From Desulfarculaceae bacterium (GTDB lineage Bacteria > Desulfobacterota > Desulfarculia > Desulfarculales > Desulfarculaceae): 64,000 nucleotides of DNA. Shown here piece after piece: positions 17,892 through 26,756 of the stretch. The stretch lies in NCBI GenBank assembly GCA_020444545.1, contig JAHLKT010000002.1, forward strand, positions 62,001 to 126,000, in the 5' to 3' direction. How positions within the stretch are numbered: the first letter of the stretch is position 1; every line of letters begins with the position of its first letter. Position numbers and translations under genes: made by a program. The notes beneath the pieces are model-generated. The model was given only the letters and a program-made list of their open reading frames with translations, did not search any database and was not told the origin of the DNA.

Positions 17892-20882
17892 TTGGCCATC
17901 TGGCGGCGGTGCAACGAGATCGGGCGGCGCGTCCCCTGGGCGGGGATGCTCCTGGGTCTGGTCATGCTGTTGGGCCTGGGCCTCCGGTTGTGGGGCCTCG
18001 ACTGGCCCGGGGACATGCACCCCGACGAATGGACCAGCCGCATGGTGGCCGCCTTTGCGGGCGGCAGCCTCTACTACCCCCATCCCGTGATCTGGCACCA
18101 GGCCTTCTACCTGCTGGCCGGGTGGAGCTACGCGCCGGCCCAGTTCCTGGTGGGCAAGCTCTCCCTGCTCCTGGGGCCCTCCTACGCCGAGGTGGCGGTG
18201 ATCCCCCACCTGCTCTGGGGCCGCCTGGTGGTGGCCCTGCTGGGCACTCTGAACATCTGGGCCCTATACCGCCTCATATTGGCCTGCAACCTGGGCCGCG
18301 CCGCCGCCCTGACCGGCGCGCTCTTGTTGGCCGTGAGCCCCCTGTTGGTGGTGCATAGCCATTACCTAACCGTGGACGCGCCCCTGGCCCTGGCGGTCAC
18401 CCTGAGCCTGTGGGCCGGGGTGCGCCTCATTGCCGATCCCCGCTGGTGGCGCTACGCGGTGGCCGGGCTGGCCATGGGCCTCACCCTTACCACCAAGGCC
18501 AACGGCGGCCTGGTGCTGGCCAGCCTGGTCTTGGCCCACCTGCTGGTGGTGCTGCGCGACCGGCCCCCCAAGCTGCGCTGGCTCCTGGCCTGGCCGGCGG
18601 CCTTCGCCGGAGCCATGGCCGGGGGCATGATCCTGGGCTATCCCGGCTTCGTGCTGGGCCACGAGAACCCCATCCTCAAGTACGCCGAGCAGGTGCACAA
18701 CTTCACCCGCCCCCACTTCGCGGAGAAGATAAGCCTGCTCAACAGCCCCATCGGCGACCGCCTCACCTGGTCGGCCCATACCTTTGGCGACGCCATCGGC
18801 TGGGAGCTGGTGGCCTTGTTCGCGGTGGGCCTGGCCATCGCCCTGTGGCAGCGGCGGCGCTCCCTGTGGGTGGTGGCCTCTTATCCGCTGTTCTACTACC
18901 TGGTGGTGCTGGTGTTCTCCCACCGCCTGGCCGAGCGCGACCTGACCTCCCTGGTGCCGCCCCTGATCTGCCTGGGCCTGTACACCCTGGCTTGGGGCTG
19001 GGGCCGCCTGCCCGGCGGATGGCGGCGGGCCCTGTGGGTGGGCGCGGCCATCGCCCTGGCCCTGATTCCCTTGGGGCACAGCATCTCCGGGGCCTATCTC
19101 TTCTGGCAGGAGGAGACCCGCATCTCGGCCCAGCACTGGCTCAAGGCCAACTTCGCGCCGGGCGACAAGCTCTACCTGGGCGGCTACGGTCCGCCCCAGA
19201 CCCCGCCCCAAGCCGAGTTCCTGCACTCCCACGACCCGGAGGCCTACGCGGGCCCCAAAAACTACGTGTTGTTCTCCTCTAGCGCCGAGGACCGCCACTG
19301 GTTCCAGTGGGGGCATGTGCCGCGCAACGAAATGGGCCGCCTGATGCAGGGCATTGACCAGCGATTTTTACTGATCAAGGAGTTCGACCTGGGCTACGAC
19401 CGCCCGGCGGACAAGCAGCCCGGCCGCTTCAAGTTCCCGGTGTTCGTGGACCCCCTGCTAAAGCTCTACGCCGCCCGGCCTAACCTGGCCCAAAAGGAGC
19501 GCCTGGGCCTGGAACGGCCTCCGGCCGATTCGGGCGCGGGCTATGCCGTGGTCTACACCAACCATCCGGCCTACAGCGCCCAGGGGGCAGACGCCCTGGT
19601 GCGGGGGCCGGGCAGGGCGGTGCGAGTGCTGCGCCCGCCGCGGGAGCTCATCGCCGCCGAGGTGGAGCTGATCAACTTGGGCCGGCAGGCGGTGGAGGTC
19701 AAGATGGTGCAGGGGCCGGGGCGCAGGCGGGTTCGCCTGGAGCCGGGCCAGACCTGGCGCTGGCAGGGCAGGCCGGTCAGCTGGCCTCTGCCCCTGAAGC
19801 GGGTCTATCCCTTCACCCTGTGGCTGGAGAGCCCGGGCGAAGTGTATATGCGGGTGCACGCCGACCCCCTCAAGCTGGGCCTCAGCTGCCTGGAGCGGGG
19901 GGAATGGGAACTGGCCGGGCGTCTGCTGACCCAGGCCCAGGCCCAGATGCCCGGCGCGGTACTGCCCCGGGCCCTGGCCGCGGCCGCCTTGCTGAACCAG
20001 GGCCTGACCTCTCAAGCCGCGCCCCTGCTGGCCGGGCAGGAGACGGCCCTGGAGCGGCTGGCCCGGCTGGTGCTGCGCGAGGATGATCCCCGGCAGCGGC
20101 CCGCCCGTTTGGCCGCCTGGGCCGGGCTCTACCCGGACCTGTTGGCCAAGTCCCTGACCCGGCGCTATGTGCCGGAACCATATTCTTTTAAGGCGGGCCT
20201 GGGCCTGAACCAAAAGCATCCGGCTTTCGATTTCGCGGCCCGGCCCGGGGACAAGAAAAGCCCACCCTCCTACCGCCTGGCGGTGCGCGAGCTGCTGCCC
20301 GCCTATGACCAGGTGGCGCGGGTGCGCCTGACCTGGGACCAGCTTCCCCTCATGGCCGAGGGGCCGCTGGGGGTCATCACGGCCCAGGCGAAGGGGCCGC
20401 TGGGGCAAAAGGGACCGCTGCTCAAGCGCGAGCTAAAACTGGCCGACCTGGCCGCCGGGCCGGGGAGCAAGGCCATCGCCCTGGAGCTGCCCGCCGCCGC
20501 GCCGGACGCCCGCTGGGAAATAAGCCTGACCCCCTTGGCCGGGTCGCCGCTCAGTCTGAAAGGGGTGGAGCTGACCACCTCGGCCCTGGACCAGGTGGCG
20601 GTTGCCGCCCGCTGGGCTTTCTGGGCCCAAGGAGAGCTGATGCGCCGCCAGGGACGCCCCGGCCCGGCCGCCTCTATCCTGGCTTGGCTGGGCCGCCTGG
20701 ACCCGGCCTTCGCGCCGGGGCTGAGGAGCCAGGTGGAGGCCCTGGTGGCCAGCGGCCAGCCCAAGGCGGCCCGCGCCCGCCTGGAAGCGGCCCTGCCTTT
20801 GCTAAAAGCACAGCCCCAGGCCTCGGATTGGGCGGCCAAGCGCCTGCAAAAGCTGGAGGGCTCCGCCTCGGTCCCGCGTTGA
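17892..20882 (+). CDS. Large GT-C (PMT family) glycosyltransferase with C-terminal helical-repeat region
   Basis: Start chosen at TTG 17892 because GGAGGGAGGAT lies just upstream; the frame is open further 5' but overlaps the divergent gene. The product has 996 residues. After the first helix comes WPGDMHPDEWTSRM, the Asp/Glu pair typical of GT-C catalytic loops, then about ten helices (GLTLTTKANG near residue 200 is a frequent PMT motif). Residues after about 480 are soluble. Two Ala/Leu-rich segments (around 655-740 and 900-995, for example LERGEWELAGRLLTQAQAQ) look like TPR-type repeats. It probably works on surface polymer assembly. It is followed by glpD, which has its own promoter. Confidence 0.75.
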   Translation: MAIWRRCNEIGRRVPWAGMLLGLVMLLGLGLRLWGLDWPGDMHPDEWTSRMVAAFAGGSLYYPHPVIWHQAFYLLAGWSYAPAQFLVGKLSLLLGPSYAEVAVIPHLLWGRLVVALLGTLNIWALYRLILACNLGRAAALTGALLLAVSPLLVVHSHYLTVDAPLALAVTLSLWAGVRLIADPRWWRYAVAGLAMGLTLTTKANGGLVLASLVLAHLLVVLRDRPPKLRWLLAWPAAFAGAMAGGMILGYPGFVLGHENPILKYAEQVHNFTRPHFAEKISLLNSPIGDRLTWSAHTFGDAIGWELVALFAVGLAIALWQRRRSLWVVASYPLFYYLVVLVFSHRLAERDLTSLVPPLICLGLYTLAWGWGRLPGGWRRALWVGAAIALALIPLGHSISGAYLFWQEETRISAQHWLKANFAPGDKLYLGGYGPPQTPPQAEFLHSHDPEAYAGPKNYVLFSSSAEDRHWFQWGHVPRNEMGRLMQGIDQRFLLIKEFDLGYDRPADKQPGRFKFPVFVDPLLKLYAARPNLAQKERLGLERPPADSGAGYAVVYTNHPAYSAQGADALVRGPGRAVRVLRPPRELIAAEVELINLGRQAVEVKMVQGPGRRRVRLEPGQTWRWQGRPVSWPLPLKRVYPFTLWLESPGEVYMRVHADPLKLGLSCLERGEWELAGRLLTQAQAQMPGAVLPRALAAAALLNQGLTSQAAPLLAGQETALERLARLVLREDDPRQRPARLAAWAGLYPDLLAKSLTRRYVPEPYSFKAGLGLNQKHPAFDFAARPGDKKSPPSYRLAVRELLPAYDQVARVRLTWDQLPLMAEGPLGVITAQAKGPLGQKGPLLKRELKLADLAAGPGSKAIALELPAAAPDARWEISLTPLAGSPLSLKGVELTTSALDQVAVAARWAFWAQGELMRRQGRPGPAASILAWLGRLDPAFAPGLRSQVEALVASGQPKAARARLEAALPLLKAQPQASDWAAKRLQKLEGSASVPR

Positions 20883-20901
20883 GTCTCCTAAGCGGGGCGC
20901 A

Positions 20902-20930
20902 TTGCCAACGCCCCGCCAACTCTATATAAT
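20902..20930 (+). promoter_or_regulatory. Sigma-70 type promoter of the glpD-like gene
   Basis: TTGCCA (20902-20907) and TATAAT (20925-20930) are separated by exactly 17 nt. The -10 box ends only 7 nt before the ATG at 20938, so transcription would be expected to start at or next to the start codon, giving a leaderless mRNA. No Shine-Dalgarno sequence is present. Confidence 0.7.
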
Positions 20931-20937
20931 CCGACCC

Positions 20938-22524
20938 ATGCAACGCGCAATCGACAGCCTGGCCAGGGAGCGATTCGACCTGGTGGTGGTGGGCGGGGGC
21001 ATCTACGGCGCGGCCGCGGCCTGGGAGGCCGCCCGCCGGGGCCTGAAGACCGCCCTGATCGAATCCGGCGACTTCGGGGCTCTGGCCAGCGCCAACAGCC
21101 TCAAGACTATTCACAGCGGGTTCCGCTACTTGCAGAACCTGGACCTGGCCCGGCTGCGGGTCTCCTCTGGCGAACTGACCAACCTGCTGGGCATGGCCCC
21201 TCACCTGGTGCAGGCGGTGCCCTGCCTGGTGCCCACCAAGGGTTTGGGCAAGCAGGGGCGCCCGGCCTTCGCTGTGGCGCTCACTCTGTACAACCACCTG
21301 ATAAACAACCACAAACTGCGCGGTCGCCTCTTGGGCAAGCACGAGGCCCGCGCCCTGCTGGGGCCTTGCCCCCTGGAGGGCGTGACCGGCGCGGCGATGT
21401 GGTACGAGGGCGTGTCGGCCGACTCGGAGCGCCTCACCTTGGCCTATGTGCAATCGGCTGCGGCGGAGGGCGCGAGCGCGGCCAACTACGCGCGGGCCCT
21501 GGACCTGCTGCGCGAGGATGGCCACGTGACCGGGGTGCGGGTGCGCGACGAGCTGAGCGGGGCCGAGTTCGCGGTGCAAGGCTCGGTGGTGCTGCTCTGC
21601 GCCGGGGTCTTCAACGACGCCCTTCTGGGGCGCGAGGCTCCCCGGCCCGCCCTGGCCTCGGCCATCAATGTGGTGCTCAAGGACAGCCTGGGCTCGGCCC
21701 TCATGGGGGTGCGCTCGCCGCGCACGGCGGCGCAAGACCCGGTGTGCGGGGCGCATCGCTTCATGTTCATGGTGCCCTGGCAGGGGCGCACCATGCTGGG
21801 CACCGCCTACCGCCCCTGGCCGGAACAGGCCCGCCCGGCCGGGCCCAAGGCGGCGGAGCTGTTGGACCTCCTGGTGGAGTTCAACCAGGGCTGCCCGGGC
21901 CTGAACCTGGGGCCCGAGGACATAAGTTTCTATCACTGGGGCCTGGTGCCCCTGGCCGAGCCGGGCCGCGCGCCGGGCGGAGGCGGCTTGGCCACCAAGC
22001 GGCTCGTCGAGGAGGAGTCCGGCCTGGTGGCGGTGAGCGGAGCCAAGTACACAACCGCCCGCGCGGTGGCCGCCGAGGCGGTGAGCCGGGCCGCCGGCCA
22101 GATGGGCAAGGCCGCGCCCGAGCTGGCCGTGACCCCCTTGTGGGGCGGCGATCCCAACGGGGAGGCCCTGCCCGCCGATATGCCGCCCGCCACGGCCAAG
22201 CATTTGCGGGCCCGCTACGGCTCCCGCGCGGCCGAGGTGGCCGCTGTGGGCCAGGCCGACGCCGCGCTGCTGGAGCCATTGGCCGAGAGCCCCACGGTGC
22301 TGGGCTGCGAAGTGGCCTGGGCGGTGGAGCAGGAAATGGCCCTGAGCCTGGCCGATGTCAGTTTGCGCCGCACCATGCTGGGCAAGGTGCAGCGGCCCAG
22401 CGACGCGGCCCTGAGCGCGGCCGCCGGGATCATGGCCGCGCGCCTGGCTTGGGACGCGGCCCGGCAAGAGGCCGAGATCACCCGGGCCCTGGAGCCCTAC
22501 GCGGTGCTGGAGGAGCTCAAGTGA
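20938..22524 (+). CDS. glpD: FAD-dependent glycerol-3-phosphate dehydrogenase (GlpD family)
   Basis: 528 residues from the ATG at 20938. FDLVVVGGGIYGAAAAWEAA is the FAD-binding motif, IHSGFRYLQNLDL matches the conserved GlpD R-Y-L-Q region, and VSGAKYTTARAVA is the second FAD contact of the DAO fold. The C-terminal ~110 residues match the helical DAO_C domain (CEVAWAVEQEMALSLADV and RRTMLG). GlpD oxidises sn-glycerol-3-phosphate to DHAP and reduces the quinone pool at the inner membrane. In this setting it may serve lipid or glycerol-phosphate polymer turnover. It starts an operon with the methyltransferase and glycosyltransferases downstream. Confidence 0.87.
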   Translation: MQRAIDSLARERFDLVVVGGGIYGAAAAWEAARRGLKTALIESGDFGALASANSLKTIHSGFRYLQNLDLARLRVSSGELTNLLGMAPHLVQAVPCLVPTKGLGKQGRPAFAVALTLYNHLINNHKLRGRLLGKHEARALLGPCPLEGVTGAAMWYEGVSADSERLTLAYVQSAAAEGASAANYARALDLLREDGHVTGVRVRDELSGAEFAVQGSVVLLCAGVFNDALLGREAPRPALASAINVVLKDSLGSALMGVRSPRTAAQDPVCGAHRFMFMVPWQGRTMLGTAYRPWPEQARPAGPKAAELLDLLVEFNQGCPGLNLGPEDISFYHWGLVPLAEPGRAPGGGGLATKRLVEEESGLVAVSGAKYTTARAVAAEAVSRAAGQMGKAAPELAVTPLWGGDPNGEALPADMPPATAKHLRARYGSRAAEVAAVGQADAALLEPLAESPTVLGCEVAWAVEQEMALSLADVSLRRTMLGKVQRPSDAALSAAAGIMAARLAWDAARQEAEITRALEPYAVLEELK

Positions 22525-23252
22525 GCGGGGCCATGCGCGAGGACGCCGATCAGGTCACGGCCACCCACGAATACGCCCAGCGCTTCGCCGGGCCGGTGGG
22601 GGCCTACTTTCTCACCGTGCAGGGCGCCCGCACCCTGGAGCTGGCCGCGCCCTGGCCGGGAGCGCGGGTGTTGGACGTTGGCGGCGGCCACGCCCAACTG
22701 GCCCCGCCGCTCATCGCGGCGGGCTATCAGGTCACCGTGGCGGGCAGCGACCCCAGCTGCGAGACCCTGCTCAAGGAGCGCCTGAAGCCGGGCTCTTATG
22801 AGTTCGTGGCTTGCGACCTCATGGACCTGCCTTTTGAGCCACGCTCCTTTGACCTGGTGCTCAGCTACCGGATGCTCACCCACGTGGCCGATCCTGCCGG
22901 TTTCGCGGCCCAGCTCTGCCGGGTGGCCGATCGCGCCGTGATCGTGGACTACCCGGCCAAGCGGAGCTTCAACATCCTGGGCGAGAGCCTGTTCAAGGCC
23001 AAGGAGTCCCTGGACGACAACGTCCACACCAGGCATTACGTGAGCTTCTGGGACCGCGAGGTGAGCGAGCTTTTCGCGGCCCGGGGCTTTGGCAAGCCCG
23101 TGCGGCGGCGGCAGCACTTCTGGCCCATGGCCCTGCACCGCAAGCTCAAGTCCTCCGGCTTCACCAGCGCGGCCGAGGGCGTGGCCCTGGGCATGGGCCT
23201 CACCGCTCTCCTGGGTTCGCCGGTGATCCTGCGCATGGAGCGGGCATCGTGA
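22521..23252 (+). CDS. Class I SAM-dependent methyltransferase
   Basis: About 243 residues from GTG 22521, whose GTGA overlaps the glpD stop and has GGAGGAG upstream; ATG 22533 is an alternative. Motif I is RVLDVGGGHAQLAPPL, followed by the acidic end of the second strand in TVAGSDPSCE and by DLVLSYRMLTHVADP (motif III region), typical of Methyltransf_11/25 proteins. The C-terminal part SLDDNVHTRHYVSFWDR and KPVRRRQHFWPMALHRKL may bind the acceptor. It lies in a run of 4-bp overlapping genes with two glycosyltransferases, so it probably methylates a sugar or a lipid-linked intermediate. Confidence 0.82.
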   Translation: MSGAMREDADQVTATHEYAQRFAGPVGAYFLTVQGARTLELAAPWPGARVLDVGGGHAQLAPPLIAAGYQVTVAGSDPSCETLLKERLKPGSYEFVACDLMDLPFEPRSFDLVLSYRMLTHVADPAGFAAQLCRVADRAVIVDYPAKRSFNILGESLFKAKESLDDNVHTRHYVSFWDREVSELFAARGFGKPVRRRQHFWPMALHRKLKSSGFTSAAEGVALGMGLTALLGSPVILRMERAS

Positions 23253-24415
23253 AGATTCTTCTGCTCGCGCCGCATCCCTTCTATCAGGAGCGGGGCACCC
23301 CTATCGCGGTGCGCCTGTTGGCCACCACCCTGGCGAGCCAAGGCCACGCGGTGGAGATGCTCTGCTACCACGAGGGCCGCGAGGTGGCGCTGCCCGGCGT
23401 GACCCTGCACCGCATCAGCCCGCCGGGTTGGGTGAAAAACGTGCCGCCCGGGCCGTCCTGGCAAAAGATCGTGTGCGATCTGTACATGTGGCCCGCCGCC
23501 CGGCGGCTGGCGGCCTCTGGCGGCTTCGACCTAGTGCACGCGGTGGAGGAGGCGGCCTTCATGGCCCTGCGCCTGCACAAGCTTTTCGGCCTGCCCTATG
23601 TCTATGACATGGACTCCTGCATGTCGGCCCAGATCGCGGACAAGTTCCCCGCGGCCAAGCCCCTGGCCGGGCTGCTGGCCCGCTTGGAGGGCGCGGCGGT
23701 ACGGGGCAGCGCTGGGGTGGTGGCGGTGTGCCAATCCCTGGCCGACACCGCCCTGGCCCACGGCCCCAAGGCCCCGGTGTGCCGTTTGGAGGACGTGAGC
23801 CTCTTGGAGGAGCCCGGGGCCGAGCCGCCCGAGGAGCGCTTGACCTACCACGGCCCGGTGATCATGTACGTGGGCAACTTGGAGTCCTACCAGGGCATCG
23901 ACCTCTTGCTGAAGGGCTTCGCCCTGGCCGCGCAAAAACACCCCCAAGCCCATCTGGCGGTGATCGGGGGCAGCGACAGCGCGGTGGCCGCTTACCAGGC
24001 CAAGGCCGAGGCCATGGGCATCGGAGCGCACGCCCATTTCCTGGGGCCGCGCCCGCCCGCCCAGCTGGGGCATTATCTCTACCAGGCCAACATCCTGGTG
24101 AGCCCGCGCATTCAGGGCGAGAACACACCCATGAAGATATATTCCTACCTCGACGCGGGGCGGCCCCTGGTGGCCACCCGTCTGCCCACCCACACCCAGG
24201 TGCTGGACGACGAGATCAGCCTGCTGGTGGACCCCACTCCCGGCGACATGGCCCGGGGCCTGGGCGAGCTCTTGGCCGACCCGGAGCGGGGCCGGGCCCT
24301 GGCCCGCGCGGCCAAGCAGCGTGTGGCAGCCGAGTACAGCCTGGCCGCCTACCGCAGGAAGCTCCTGGACTTCTACGCCCAGGTTGAGGCGGGCTGCTTG
24401 GGAGGGCGGGCATGA
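23249..24415 (+). CDS. Family 4 glycosyltransferase
   Basis: 388 residues, GTG start overlapping the previous stop (GTGA). The N-terminal KILLLAPHPFYQERGTPIA is the GT-B acceptor-domain start with the glycine-rich loop. VIMYVGNLESYQGIDLLL begins the C-terminal donor domain, and GENTPMKIYSYLDAGRPLV is the nucleotide-sugar binding region of GT4 enzymes. It is a retaining, cytoplasmic transferase that would add a sugar to a lipid-linked glycan. It is coupled to methyltransferase genes on both sides. Confidence 0.87.
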   Translation: MKILLLAPHPFYQERGTPIAVRLLATTLASQGHAVEMLCYHEGREVALPGVTLHRISPPGWVKNVPPGPSWQKIVCDLYMWPAARRLAASGGFDLVHAVEEAAFMALRLHKLFGLPYVYDMDSCMSAQIADKFPAAKPLAGLLARLEGAAVRGSAGVVAVCQSLADTALAHGPKAPVCRLEDVSLLEEPGAEPPEERLTYHGPVIMYVGNLESYQGIDLLLKGFALAAQKHPQAHLAVIGGSDSAVAAYQAKAEAMGIGAHAHFLGPRPPAQLGHYLYQANILVSPRIQGENTPMKIYSYLDAGRPLVATRLPTHTQVLDDEISLLVDPTPGDMARGLGELLADPERGRALARAAKQRVAAEYSLAAYRRKLLDFYAQVEAGCLGGRA

Positions 24416-25203
24416 GCGCCAGCCGCGAGAACTGGGCCCTGAGCCTGTACCGGCGCTCGGTGCTCAAGCAGCAGAAGTTCGCGGCCATCCAGGGGCTCTT
24501 GGAGCCCACCCAAGGCAAGCGCTGCCTGGACATCGGCGCGGACAACGGGGTGATCAGCCTGCTGCTCCGCCAGGGCGGGGGCGATTGGGCCAGCGCGGAC
24601 CTGGCGCCCGAGGCAGTGGAGTCCATCCGCTCCCTGGTGGGCGGCCGCGTGGAGCGCATCGACGGCGGGCCGCTGCCTTTCAAAGACGCCGAGTTCGACT
24701 GCGTGGTGGTGGTGGACTTTTTGGAGCACATCCCCGACGACCAGGGTTTTGCCGCAGAGTTGGGGCGCATCCTCAAGCCCGGCGGCCAGCTCATCGTCAA
24801 CGTGCCCCGGGAGCCCCGCTGGTCTCTGGTCTGGCCCCTGCGCCACGCCATCGGGCTCACCGACCAGTGGCACGGCCATCTGCGCCCCGGCTACCGCCGC
24901 GACAGCCTTCCGGCCCTCTTGGCGCCCTGGTTCGAGCTGAGCCAGGCGCGCACCTATTGCAAAACTTTCTCCGAGCTGTTGGACACGGCGCTCAACTTCG
25001 GGTATGTGATCAAAAAAGGTTCGGCCCATGGCCAGGCCGCCACCGCCAAGGGGACGGTGGTGACCCAGGCTGATTGGCAACAGGGCGGCAAGGGTCTGGT
25101 GGACGTGGCCTACCCGATTATGAAGGCCTGGGTCTGGCTGGACAATTTGCTGCCCTTTTTTCGGGGATACCGATTGATCGTCTCCACGAGACGCAGAGGA
25201 TAG
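24412..25203 (+). CDS. Class I SAM-dependent methyltransferase
   Basis: 263 residues, ATGA overlap with the previous stop. Motif I is RCLDIGADNGVISLLL, then WASADLAPEAVESI for the adenosyl-ribose contact and VVVDFLEHIPDDQGF for the catalytic-face strand, matching Methyltransf_11-like enzymes. The last 40 residues (AYPIMKAWVWLDNLLPFFRGYR) are hydrophobic and may associate with the membrane, which suits a lipid-linked sugar substrate. The acceptor is unknown. Confidence 0.82.
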   Translation: MSASRENWALSLYRRSVLKQQKFAAIQGLLEPTQGKRCLDIGADNGVISLLLRQGGGDWASADLAPEAVESIRSLVGGRVERIDGGPLPFKDAEFDCVVVVDFLEHIPDDQGFAAELGRILKPGGQLIVNVPREPRWSLVWPLRHAIGLTDQWHGHLRPGYRRDSLPALLAPWFELSQARTYCKTFSELLDTALNFGYVIKKGSAHGQAATAKGTVVTQADWQQGGKGLVDVAYPIMKAWVWLDNLLPFFRGYRLIVSTRRRG

Positions 25204-25206
25204 AGC

Positions 25207-26193
25207 ATGAAGATTTTGGTTACCGGCGGCACCGGTTTCACCGGCTCGGCCCTGGTCAAGCGGCTCATCGGCCTGGGGCACCAGGTGGTGGCCCTGGACT
25301 ACAAGGAGGGCCTGATCCCCCAGAACCTGCGCGACGCCGGGGCCGAGGTGCACATCGGCTCGGTCACCGACGCGGCCCTGGTGGACCGCTGCACCCAGGG
25401 GGTGGAGATCGTGCACCACCTGGCCGCCGCCTTCCGCGAGCTAAACGTGCCCGAGAGCTACTACGATGAGGTGAACACCGGGGGCACCCAGAACGTATTC
25501 ACCGCCGCCGCCAAGCACGGGGTGAAGAAGGTCGTCTACTGCTCCACCTGCGGGGTGCACGGCAACGTGGATCACCCGCCTGGCGGCGAGGACGCGCCCA
25601 TCCAGCCGGCCGACTACTACCAGCAGACCAAGTACAACGGCGAGGTGGTGGCCCAAAAGTGGTTCGCCAAGGGCATGAAGACCACCATCCTCCGGCCCGC
25701 GGCCATCTACGGCCCCGGCGACCCGGAACGCTTCTACATGATCTACAGCCGGGTGGCCAAGGGCGTGTTCCCCATGTTCGGCTCGGGCAAGACGCTCTAC
25801 CACCCCTTGTACATCGACAACCTGGTGGACGCCTTCCTCCTGGCCCAGGAGGAGGACAAGGGCCTGGGCGAGGCGTACCTCATCGCGGACGAGCACTTTT
25901 ATCCCATCGAGGAGCTGGTCAAGCGGGTGGCTCAGGCCATGAACATGAAGGTGCGCATCCCCCACTACCCGGTGTGGCCCCTGGTGGCGGCCGGGCACGT
26001 GTTCGAGAAGCTCTACAAGCCCTTCAACGCCACCCCGCCCATCTTCCCCCGCCGGGTGGACTGGTACCGCCAGAACCGGGCCTTCAAGATCGACAAGGCC
26101 AAGGCCGAGCTGGGCTACGCCCCCAAGGTGGGCATCGACGAGGGCCTGAGCGCCACCTACCGCTGGTACCAGGAGATGGGCCTGCTCAAATGA
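25207..26193 (+). CDS. NAD-dependent epimerase/dehydratase or 3-beta-HSD-like reductase (extended SDR)
   Basis: 328 residues. KILVTGGTGFTGSALVKRLI is the NAD-binding GxxGxxG motif. YCSTCGVHGNVDHPP supplies the Ser/Thr and YYQQTKYNGE the Tyr-x3-Lys pair. The later part (DNLVDAFLLA and a hydrophobic stretch YPVWPLVAAGHVFEKLY) is like the 3-beta-hydroxysteroid dehydrogenase / NAD-dependent epimerase subgroup frequent in lipid and glycan clusters. It lies 3 bp after the methyltransferase gene. Substrate unknown. Confidence 0.82.
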   Translation: MKILVTGGTGFTGSALVKRLIGLGHQVVALDYKEGLIPQNLRDAGAEVHIGSVTDAALVDRCTQGVEIVHHLAAAFRELNVPESYYDEVNTGGTQNVFTAAAKHGVKKVVYCSTCGVHGNVDHPPGGEDAPIQPADYYQQTKYNGEVVAQKWFAKGMKTTILRPAAIYGPGDPERFYMIYSRVAKGVFPMFGSGKTLYHPLYIDNLVDAFLLAQEEDKGLGEAYLIADEHFYPIEELVKRVAQAMNMKVRIPHYPVWPLVAAGHVFEKLYKPFNATPPIFPRRVDWYRQNRAFKIDKAKAELGYAPKVGIDEGLSATYRWYQEMGLLK

Positions 26194-26207
26194 GCGGGGC
26201 CTGAGCC

Positions 26208-26756
26208 ATGCCCACGCCGATCGGCCATGCCCTGGCCGGGCTGGCCGCGGGCACCGCGGCCACCGGAGGCCGCACCCTGCTGGGGCCGGTCAAGGACGTG
26301 GTGTTCTTCTGCGGGGTGGGCGTGGTGGCGGACCTGGACTTTTTGCCCGGGCTCCTCAGCGGCAACGGCGCGGTCTGGCACCGGGGCATCAGCCACTCTA
26401 TCGGCGCGGTGATCGCGGTGGGGCTGGTCGCCTGGCTCTGGGGCCGGGGGCGGGGTTTGGGCAAATGGCTGGCCGTGGGAGCCCTGGCCGCCTATGCCAG
26501 CCACGTGCTGCTCGACTTTCTCAACGTGGACACCAGGCCGCCCTTTGGGATACCCTTGCTGTGGCCCTTTTCCGGCGAGTATATGCTTTCCCACCATGCT
26601 ATATTCCCGGATGTGAAGCGCGAGGGCTTCACCTGGGCCATCGTGCTCCACGACCTCAAGGCCGTGGGGTGGGAGACGCTGCTCTTGGGGCCCCTGGCCT
26701 TGGCCGCCTTGTGGTGGCGCCGGGCGCGCCGGACGCGGGAACAAGGAAGCATCTAA
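26208..26756 (+). CDS. YdjM/DUF457-family membrane-bound metal-dependent hydrolase
   Basis: 182 residues with about four membrane helices. MPTPIGHALAGLAAG is the family's N-terminal His motif, DLDFLPG (residues ~44-50) and WHRGISHSIGAV follow, and YASHVLLDFLN completes the set of His/Asp residues proposed to bind metal. Family members are inner-membrane proteins of poorly known activity; YdjM of E. coli is LexA regulated. Here it sits between an epimerase gene and a GT2 gene, so a phospholipid or lipid-carrier substrate is possible. Confidence 0.78.
   Translation: MPTPIGHALAGLAAGTAATGGRTLLGPVKDVVFFCGVGVVADLDFLPGLLSGNGAVWHRGISHSIGAVIAVGLVAWLWGRGRGLGKWLAVGALAAYASHVLLDFLNVDTRPPFGIPLLWPFSGEYMLSHHAIFPDVKREGFTWAIVLHDLKAVGWETLLLGPLALAALWWRRARRTREQGSI

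Noticed and set aside
20674-22467. 597-codon minus-strand open frame opposite glpD
   Set aside because: glpD on the plus strand has complete family motifs and its own promoter. The opposite frame is compositionally biased and lacks motifs.
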